NCBI GenBank assembly: GCA_915070235.1
Contig: CAJZFM010000108.1
Span: 1 to 7,087 of the forward strand
Length of the DNA stretch: 7,087 nt
Source: an uncultured Capnocytophaga sp.
GTDB lineage: Bacteria; Bacteroidota; Bacteroidia; Flavobacteriales; Flavobacteriaceae
Reading direction: 5' to 3'
Under the pieces are notes generated by a model that saw only the letters and a program-made list of their open reading frames with translations, had not been told where the DNA came from and did not search any database. Made by a program: the position numbers and the translations under genes. Position 1 is the stretch's first letter; every line of letters starts with the position of its first letter. Shown piece by piece: positions 1-4,405 of the stretch.

Positions 1-66
1 TTTTTATTTTTCAATTTAAGTCTTTTTATGTATTATATCTTGTTTTAACAACTTAATTTATATTAA

Positions 67-1065
67 TTATTGGAGTACCTGCCATAATCTATCTTTGAGG
101 GCGGAAATTCCTTGTTCTGCAACGGAGGAAATAAAGCAATAAGGCAGGTGTAAATTGGCTGTTTTAAGTTCAGTATCAATCATCTCTTTAAGTTCTTCGT
201 CTAAGAGGTCTGTCTTGGAAATGGCTAAGATTCGTTGCTTATCCAATAGCTCAGGGTTATAGCGTTCCAACTCTCGCAGAAGGACGTGGTATTCCTCCAC
301 TATATTAGGACTATCAGCAGGAACGAGGAAGAGAAGCACTGAATTGCGCTCTATATGGCGTAGGAAATAGTGGCCTAAGCCTTTTCCCTCGGAGGCACCC
401 TCTATAATCCCTGGAATATCAGCTATGACAAAAGACTGGAAATCACGATATTGAACGATACCTAAGTTAGGTTTTAGGGTCGTAAAAGGATAGTCAGCTA
501 TTTTGGGTTTGGCCGAGGTAAGCACTGAGAGTAGGGTGGACTTGCCTGCATTGGGGAAGCCTACAAGCCCCACATCGGCCAAGACTTTCAGTTCTAAGAG
601 CAGTTCTCGTTCCTCCCCTTGTATACCAGGTTGGGCATAGCGAGGGGTCTGGTTGGTTGCCGTACGGAAGTGCCAGTTGCCCAGTCCGCCCTTGCCCCCC
701 TTGAGAGCTATTTTTTCCTCTTTGTCCTGGGTAATTTCAAAAAGTACTTCATCGGTGAGGGCATCTTTGACAATAGTTCCCAAAGGCACTTCCAAATAGA
801 CACTTTTTCCGTCCGCCCCTGTACTGCGATTGGCACCGCCATCGCCTCCATGTTCGGCACGGAAGTGCTGCTGGAACTTAAAGTTGATCAGTGTCCATAG
901 ATTCTTGTTGCCACGGATAATAATATCGCCTCCACGACCTCCGTCTCCCCCATCAGGGCCGCCTTTCTCTACGAATTTTTCCCTATGTAAGTGAGTGGAG
1001 CCTTTGCCTCCATTGCCTGAACGGACATATACTTTTACGTAATCGGTGAAATTTCCTTCTGTCAT
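67..1065 (-). CDS. obgE: GTPase ObgE/CgtA (Obg family)
   Basis: This is a large-ribosomal-subunit assembly and stress-linked GTPase of the Obg family, 332 aa, a usual length for Bacteroidota members, which lack the extra C-terminal OCT domain. The N-terminal glycine-rich Obg fold covers about residues 6-160, with the conserved [13 protein letters not shown] stretch at 34-46. The G domain follows: P-loop GFPNAGKS at 169-176, switch I region with FTT at 194-196, DIPG at 216-219, and the guanine-recognition motif as SKTD at 283-286 instead of the common NKxD, with SSV near 313-315 as G5. The ATG start at 1065 matches the MTEGNF-type N-terminus that I recall from Bacteroidota Obg proteins. No Shine-Dalgarno is seen; the upstream bases are A/T only. 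It is transcribed divergently from purE, and no canonical TAnnTTTG promoter is visible for it in the 119-bp gap. Identification is secure; the cellular role is taken from the family. Confidence 0.97.
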   Translation of the reverse strand: MTEGNFTDYVKVYVRSGNGGKGSTHLHREKFVEKGGPDGGDGGRGGDIIIRGNKNLWTLINFKFQQHFRAEHGGDGGANRSTGADGKSVYLEVPLGTIVKDALTDEVLFEITQDKEEKIALKGGKGGLGNWHFRTATNQTPRYAQPGIQGEERELLLELKVLADVGLVGFPNAGKSTLLSVLTSAKPKIADYPFTTLKPNLGIVQYRDFQSFVIADIPGIIEGASEGKGLGHYFLRHIERNSVLLFLVPADSPNIVEEYHVLLRELERYNPELLDKQRILAISKTDLLDEELKEMIDTELKTANLHLPYCFISSVAEQGISALKDRLWQVLQ

Positions 1066-1083
1066 AAATTTAATTAGTTATAG

Positions 1084-1107
1084 TCAATTAGCTCATCGCC
1101 TAATTGA
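1084..1107. repeat. 8-bp inverted repeat in the obgE-purE gap
   Basis: TCAATTAG (1084-1091) and CTAATTGA (1100-1107) are exact reverse complements around an 8-nt loop. The repeat lies about 20 bp upstream of the obgE start, so it could be a hairpin in the obgE leader or an operator. The AT-rich setting makes chance plausible, and no function is claimed. Confidence 0.4.
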
Positions 1108-1111
1108 GTTA

Positions 1112-1146
1112 ATTAATCATTAATCATTTCCTCATTAATCATTAAT
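1112..1146 (+). repeat. Duplicated ATTAATCATTAAT across the purE promoter
   Basis: The 13-mer ATTAATCATTAAT occurs at 1112-1124 and again at 1134-1146, starts 22 bp apart, which is about two helical turns. Read as the shorter 11-mer CATTAATCATT, copies are at 1118-1128 and 1133-1143. The same 11-mer recurs at the other end of purE. Here the copies cover the -33 region and spacer of the proposed purE promoter, so they could be a regulator site. They could equally be remnants of a dispersed intergenic repeat. Confidence 0.7.
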
Positions 1147-1158
1147 TTTGTATTTTTG
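1127..1158 (+). promoter_or_regulatory. Candidate purE promoter (Bacteroidota type)
   Basis: The -7 element TATTTTTG at 1151-1158 fits TAnnTTTG exactly. Twenty bases upstream, TTTC at 1127-1130 matches three of four bases of the -33 TTTG. Transcription would start near 1165, giving a leader of about 20 nt to the purE ATG at 1185. The assignment rests on motif match and position only. Confidence 0.65.
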
Positions 1159-1184
1159 CTTCCTATTTTAATTCTTTATAAGTA

Positions 1185-1658
1185 ATGAAAGTAGCTGTAG
1201 TTATGGGAAGTCAGAGCGACCTTCCCGTTATGCAAGAAGCCATAGACTTCTTAAAAGAGATGCAAATCCCTGTGTTAGTGGATATAGTCTCTGCCCATCG
1301 CACTCCTGAGAAGCTGATTTCCTTTGGGAAAAATGCCCATTTGGAGGGGATAGATGTAATTATTGCAGGAGCAGGAGGTGCGGCACACCTTCCCGGTATG
1401 CTTGCGGCTGTAAGTCCGCTACCTGTGATTGGGGTGCCTATCAAGAGCCGCAACTCCATAGATGGTTGGGACTCTGTGCTTTCTATCCTACAGATGCCTG
1501 CGGGAGTACCTGTAGCTACTGTTGCCCTAAATGGGGCTAAGAATGCAGGAATTCTCGCTGCTCAAATCTTAGGGGTCGCTCACAAAGAGATACAAGAGGG
1601 AATCTCTCAATACAAAAAATCATTGGAAGCAGCCGTTTTAATGATTAATGTTCAATGA
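1185..1658 (+). CDS. purE: N5-carboxyaminoimidazole ribonucleotide mutase PurE (class I)
   Basis: This cytoplasmic enzyme of de novo purine synthesis converts N5-CAIR to CAIR. It is 157 aa, near the usual class I length. The family signatures are intact: GSQSD at 8-12 (phosphate/nucleotide binding), SAHRTPE at 36-42 containing the catalytic histidine H38, the AGAGGAAHLPGM loop at 61-72, and GVPIKS at 83-88. The ATG at 1185 gives the expected MKVAVVMGS start. No Shine-Dalgarno is visible, as is common in this phylum. PurK, the usual partner that makes N5-CAIR, is not next to it: obgE is divergent upstream and dgkA converges downstream, so purE appears monocistronic here. The last few codons (LMINVQ and stop) are encoded by the left arm of a 174-bp inverted-repeat element, so the extreme C-terminus is repeat-derived and probably not functionally constrained. 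Confidence 0.97.
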   Translation: MKVAVVMGSQSDLPVMQEAIDFLKEMQIPVLVDIVSAHRTPEKLISFGKNAHLEGIDVIIAGAGGAAHLPGMLAAVSPLPVIGVPIKSRNSIDGWDSVLSILQMPAGVPVATVALNGAKNAGILAAQILGVAHKEIQEGISQYKKSLEAAVLMINVQ

Positions 1659-1813
1659 TTAATGATACGAATCAATAGTTGAAATATTATTTGCTAACTT
1701 TCTAAGACCAATAAATTGCGTCTCTACACAGATGCTGGCAAAGACAATTCTTTGGACTATACAATTATTTTCTACTATTGATTGGCATTAATCATTTATT
1801 GGCATTAATCATT
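1640..1813. repeat. 174-bp inverted-repeat element between purE and dgkA
   Basis: The two ends are built from the same modules in inverted order. The left arm has AATGATTAATG at 1640-1650, again at 1654-1664, then AATCAATAGT at 1670-1679. The right arm has ACTATTGATT at 1774-1783, then CATTAATCATT at 1786-1796 and 1803-1813. Each module is an exact reverse complement of its counterpart; only the short linkers differ (3 and 5 nt on the left, 6 and 2 nt on the right). The 94-nt centre has no ORF. The left arm overlaps the last codons and stop of purE, and the right arm supplies the TAA of dgkA (1812-1814). It has the look of a MITE-like or decayed palindromic element, and as RNA could fold into a long interrupted hairpin in either direction. 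No T-tract follows, so it is not a classic intrinsic terminator. Confidence 0.8.
1705..1723. repeat. Small hairpin in the centre of the inverted-repeat element
   Basis: AGACCAAT (1705-1712) pairs with ATTG-C-GTCT (1715-1723) if one C (1719) is bulged; the innermost pairs must open to make a loop. It is followed by CTCTACA. It resembles a decayed palindrome and has no T-tract. Confidence 0.35.
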
Positions 1814-1814
1814 A
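1781..1814. repeat. 17-bp tandem direct repeat at the dgkA 3' end
   Basis: ATTGGCATTAATCATT plus one base occurs at 1781-1797 and immediately again at 1798-1814, identical at 16 of 17 positions. The second copy contains the dgkA stop codon. It forms the right arm of the larger inverted-repeat element. Confidence 0.85.
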
Positions 1815-2195
1815 TATTAGGTATGGTATATAAATAAACGCTAATACTGCTACCACAGCGAGGAATATCATGGTAACGGCTCCTGCGGCTACGTCCTTAA
1901 TCTCCCCTATTTTTTTGTGGAAGTCGGGGTGGACAAAGTCGCAGAGCTTTTCCAAACCTGTATTAAGCCCCTCTACAGCCAAGAGTGCTCCGAAGGCTAA
2001 GAACTGAAACATCCATTGGTCAGGAGTAATCTGGACATACAGTCCTAATCCTGCAAATAACAAACAACCTATACTATGGGTAATAATGGCATCCTCGGTG
2101 CGAATGAGTAGCCAAAACCCTTGTAAGGCATAGCCCATACTCTTGAGCCGCCCAATTACAAATTTCTTCATTTTATCCATTTTTTGAGATCTCAC
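1812..2195 (-). CDS. dgkA: DgkA-family membrane lipid kinase (diacylglycerol or undecaprenol kinase)
   Basis: This is a small inner-membrane kinase of the DgkA family that phosphorylates diacylglycerol or undecaprenol, recycling lipids from envelope synthesis. The substrate cannot be decided from sequence. An amphipathic N-terminus precedes three hydrophobic segments at about 37-56, 61-84 and 101-125. The family active-site pattern E-x2-N-x3-E-x3-D is intact at E75, N78, E82 and D86, followed by HPDFHKKIGEIKD with K100-D101 before helix three. The 127-aa reading uses a GTG at 2195 that overlaps the stop of the upstream SUI1-like gene (GTGA). In-frame ATGs at 2180 and 2171 give 122 and 119 aa; the latter starts MKKFVIGR, which looks like typical family N-termini, so the true start may be 2171 or 2180. 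It is the last gene of a minus-strand operon and converges on purE. Confidence 0.93.
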   Translation of the reverse strand: MRSQKMDKMKKFVIGRLKSMGYALQGFWLLIRTEDAIITHSIGCLLFAGLGLYVQITPDQWMFQFLAFGALLAVEGLNTGLEKLCDFVHPDFHKKIGEIKDVAAGAVTMIFLAVVAVLAFIYIPYLI

Positions 2196-2512
2196 CCCCC
2201 TACTCTTTTTACTTTAAACCCTTTTTCTTTGAGAAATTCCATAATTTTATCACGGTAATCCCCCTGAATGATGATTTTTTCCTCTTTAACAGATCCCCCT
2301 ACCCCTAAGCGGGTTTTGAGTTCCTTGGCCAATACTTTGAAGTCGGCATCGGCACCTGTATAGCCCTCAATCAGGGTGATAGGTTTGCCATTGCGCTTTT
2401 CGTATTTGCACAAGAGAGGTTCATCCTGTAACCAGATATTGGAGGTAGGTTCTTCGGGGAGTACTTCCTCCTTATGGTCAGGAAAGAGTTGTTGGAGTTG
2501 TTCTCTGAGCAT
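2192..2512 (-). CDS. yciH: Bacterial SUI1/eIF1-like translation factor (YciH family)
   Basis: This 106-aa cytoplasmic protein is the bacterial counterpart of eukaryotic eIF1. Bacterial members are thought to influence initiation fidelity, but their physiological role is poorly defined. The SUI1 domain covers about residues 33-106. It shows RNGKPITLIEGYTG at 40-53, DFK around 57-59, the glycine-containing LGVGGSVKEE loop at 69-78 with the IIIQGD strand after it (80-85), and a basic KGFKVKRVGG tail at 97-106. The N-terminal 30 residues are a variable acidic lead with no recognised domain. The ATG at 2512 is one base after the TAA of the transketolase gene, so expression is very likely translationally coupled; there is no Shine-Dalgarno. 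Its own TGA overlaps the GTG candidate start of dgkA. Confidence 0.93.
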   Translation of the reverse strand: MLREQLQQLFPDHKEEVLPEEPTSNIWLQDEPLLCKYEKRNGKPITLIEGYTGADADFKVLAKELKTRLGVGGSVKEEKIIIQGDYRDKIMEFLKEKGFKVKRVGG

Positions 2513-2513
2513 C

Positions 2514-3467
2514 TTATTTTCTTTTAAGCACCTTTTCTACTGCTTTAAGTATACCATCCTTGTCAAGCCCATACTTCTGCATCAGCTGGGCTGGGGTACC
2601 ACTTTCTCCAAAAGTATCATTGACCGCTACGAGCTCTTGTGGTACAGGATAGTGTTGCGCTAATACACGTGCTACGCTCTCACCTAATCCACCGTAGTAA
2701 TTGTGTTCTTCACAAGTTACCACCGCTTTAGTCTTACGAGCAGAAGCAAGTATCATCTCTTCGTCCAAAGGCTTAATAGTGTGAATATCAATCACCTCGG
2801 CCGAAATACCTTTTTGTTCTAAAAGCTCACAAGCTAAGAGTGCTTCCCATACGAGGTGACCTGTAGCGATAAGGGTCACATCGGTACCTTCGTTGAGCAA
2901 TAGGCCTTTACCTATCTCAAAGGTTTGGTTTTCTGGGGTAAAATTAGGCACCGCAGGGCGGCCAAAACGCAAGTACACAGGCCCTACATAGTCGGCTATG
3001 GCAAGGGTAGCTGCCTTGGTTTGGTTATAATCACAAGGGTTGATGACCACCATATTGGGCAACATCTTCATCAGCCCTATGTCCTCTAATATTTGGTGAG
3101 TAGCACCATCCTCACCAAGGGTCAATCCCGCGTGGGAGGCACACACCTTTACATTCTTATTGGAATACGCGATAGACTGGCGTATTTGGTCATATACACG
3201 TCCAGTGGAGAAGGCGGCAAAAGTACCAGTAAAGGGGATCTTCCCGCCAATGGTAAGGCCAGCGGCTATGCCCATCATATTGGCTTCGGCTATGCCCACT
3301 TGGAAAAAGCGAGTAGGGTTTTCCTCTTGGAATTTCTCCATTTTGAGAGAGCCAATAAGGTCGGCACAAAGCGCCACTACATTGGGGTTTTTACGTCCCA
3401 GCTCGGCAAGTCCTGCACCGAAACCACTTCGGGTGTCCTTTTTGCCTGTATCGGTATATTTTTTCAT
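2514..3467 (-). CDS. tkt: Transketolase, C-terminal subunit (split enzyme)
   Basis: This is the C-terminal half of a two-gene transketolase, the thiamine-diphosphate enzyme of the non-oxidative pentose phosphate pathway that moves two-carbon ketol units. At 317 aa it holds the pyrimidine-binding domain (about 10-170) and the C-terminal transketolase domain (about 185-317), but not the diphosphate-binding N-terminal domain. Visible family features are [16 protein letters not shown] at 55-70, containing the glutamate E61 expected to activate the cofactor, GEDGATHQ at 118-125, and [10 protein letters not shown] at 165-174. [11 protein letters not shown] at 225-235 lies in the C-terminal domain. 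It needs an N-terminal partner of about 280 aa. That gene often sits just upstream in relatives, but here a SUKH-like gene occupies the place, 6 nt away, so the partner must be elsewhere. A DXS or pyruvate dehydrogenase E1-beta relative is less likely given the transketolase-type motifs. Confidence 0.92.
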   Translation of the reverse strand: MKKYTDTGKKDTRSGFGAGLAELGRKNPNVVALCADLIGSLKMEKFQEENPTRFFQVGIAEANMMGIAAGLTIGGKIPFTGTFAAFSTGRVYDQIRQSIAYSNKNVKVCASHAGLTLGEDGATHQILEDIGLMKMLPNMVVINPCDYNQTKAATLAIADYVGPVYLRFGRPAVPNFTPENQTFEIGKGLLLNEGTDVTLIATGHLVWEALLACELLEQKGISAEVIDIHTIKPLDEEMILASARKTKAVVTCEEHNYYGGLGESVARVLAQHYPVPQELVAVNDTFGESGTPAQLMQKYGLDKDGILKAVEKVLKRK

Positions 3468-3473
3468 CAGATA

Positions 3474-4295
3474 TTATTTTTTAACGTTTTTATTTTTAAA
3501 TCTATCTTTGAGTTCCACAAAAAAAAGACTCAACAACATAAAAGGAATGGTGAGCACCCTAAGCAGTGAACGCGCCACTTCCCCTATAAGAGTCTCTTTT
3601 ACCTTAAACTCTCCATGATACAACTCATCTCGCCTGTAATAGGCAGCAAATCGCCTTGTCTTAAGCAGTTCTGCTATCAAAGGTTTGGCTGGCTCATACT
3701 GATGGGTAATGCCTAACACATCTATAGCATAAGCTATCACTGACATATCTTCTTTAAGAGCAAATTCTTTTTGTATGAAGGGCAATAAAGTATCTAACTG
3801 GGAAGGCGGGGTGAGACAAATGGCCATGATTTGTATCGTCTCCTTTTGTACATCGGAGGTAAAATCATTGGCTTTTATATGCTGCCAACAGTCCTGCCAT
3901 ATAGCTGGCTCCGCCTGCTTTTCCTCTGTTATAGGATAGTCATAATCATATACTTCTATATCCTCCCAATCGTAGAAGTCGGCCTGCATAGCTGCCTTTT
4001 CGTAAGCCTTGAGAAACGAGTCCAAACTCCTAAACTGAGGTGCAAACACCGCCTCATCATGCCTTACAATCACCATTTTACCTTTTAGAAACCCTGTAGT
4101 ATAGATAGCCACACAATCACTCTCTTGGTTGGAGAACAAGGGCAGTAGCTCAAAGCCAAGATTACATTGTGTTATCCACTCAAGGATTACCTCACGCTCA
4201 TTGTCATCCATGAGAATAACACCTCCATGAGGTTTGAAATCCTGTAGAGGCTGCGGGTCTATCCCTTTTGTTTCCAACAGAGTAGTTAGTTTCAT
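3474..4295 (-). CDS. Uncharacterised protein with SUKH/SMI1-like N-terminal region
   Basis: The 273-aa product is not firmly recognised. Residues about 25-100 have the pattern of the SMI1/KNR4 (SUKH) fold's second half: strands with CVAIYTTG (61-68) and KMVIVRHDEAVFAP (73-86), then a SLDSFLKAYEKA helix (90-101). An acidic linker rich in D, E and Y follows (106-128). The next part, about 135-215, is predicted mostly helical and could be HEAT-like. The last 35 residues have a hydrophobic stretch (about 244-260) followed by a basic tail (KDRFKNKNVKK), suggesting membrane association. No signal peptide is seen. It is the first gene of the operon, 6 nt upstream of the transketolase half, with a good promoter just before its ATG. 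Some SUKH proteins are immunity proteins for toxins, but no toxin gene is nearby, so that role is not claimed. The reading frame looks intact. Confidence 0.75.
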   Translation of the reverse strand: MKLTTLLETKGIDPQPLQDFKPHGGVILMDDNEREVILEWITQCNLGFELLPLFSNQESDCVAIYTTGFLKGKMVIVRHDEAVFAPQFRSLDSFLKAYEKAAMQADFYDWEDIEVYDYDYPITEEKQAEPAIWQDCWQHIKANDFTSDVQKETIQIMAICLTPPSQLDTLLPFIQKEFALKEDMSVIAYAIDVLGITHQYEPAKPLIAELLKTRRFAAYYRRDELYHGEFKVKETLIGEVARSLLRVLTIPFMLLSLFFVELKDRFKNKNVKK

Positions 4296-4314
4296 AATGC
4301 TTACTATCGGCGTG

Positions 4315-4346
4315 CAAAGATACTATTTTTAATTCTATTAGACAAA
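4315..4346 (-). promoter_or_regulatory. Promoter of the SUKH-tkt-SUI1-dgkA operon
   Basis: On the minus strand, TTTG (4346-4343) is followed after 20 nt by TATCTTTG (4322-4315), an exact match to the Bacteroidota -33/-7 pattern. Transcription would start near 4308, leaving a leader of roughly 13 nt before the ATG at 4295. The -33 box lies inside the T-tract of the upstream receptor gene's terminator. Confidence 0.8.
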
Positions 4347-4380
4347 AAAACTTTGCCAGCGTTTTTGCGCTGACAAAGTT
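4344..4380 (-). terminator. Intrinsic terminator of the TonB-dependent receptor gene
   Basis: Read on the minus strand, AACTTTG (4380-4374), a mismatch, and CAGCG (4372-4368) pair with CGCTG (4361-4357), the mismatch and CAAAGTT (4355-4349) around a 6-nt loop. Seven Ts follow directly (4350-4344). It begins 25 nt after the receptor's TAG at 4406-4408. This is a textbook hairpin plus T-tract. Confidence 0.9.
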
Positions 4381-4405
4381 CTATGAAAGATGTGAAAAAG
4401 AACTA

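Noticed and set aside
40..51. Small inverted repeat TTGTT-TT-AACAA after obgE as a terminator
   Set aside because: The stem is only 5 bp with a 2-nt loop, and no T-tract follows on the obgE strand. Nothing else is supported in 1-66.
619..900. Plus-strand ORF of 93 aa
   Set aside because: It is wholly antisense to the conserved Obg domain of obgE, and its protein has no recognisable motif.
1083..1090. TAATTGAC on the minus strand as the obgE -7 element
   Set aside because: It departs from TAnnTTTG at two of the fixed positions and has no TTTG at the correct distance upstream.
1211..1459. Minus-strand ORF of 82 aa
   Set aside because: It lies opposite purE and reads as a shadow of a conserved gene.
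1739..1754. CAAAG-ACAATT-CTTTG as an intrinsic terminator for purE
   Set aside because: It is a five-pair AT-rich stem with no clear T-tract directly after it, too weak to call.
1118..1813. CATTAATCATT copies as a CRISPR array
   Set aside because: The repeats are only 11 bp, in mixed orientation, with spacers of 3-6 nt or whole genes between them, and there are no cas genes.
3093..3618. Two overlapping plus-strand ORFs of 158 and 152 aa
   Set aside because: They are antisense to transketolase and the SUKH-like gene, have no promoter or family match, and overlap each other in different frames.
3474..4295. SUKH-like gene as an immunity protein of a toxin system
   Set aside because: No toxin, secretion or polymorphic-toxin gene is nearby; the neighbours are housekeeping genes in one operon.
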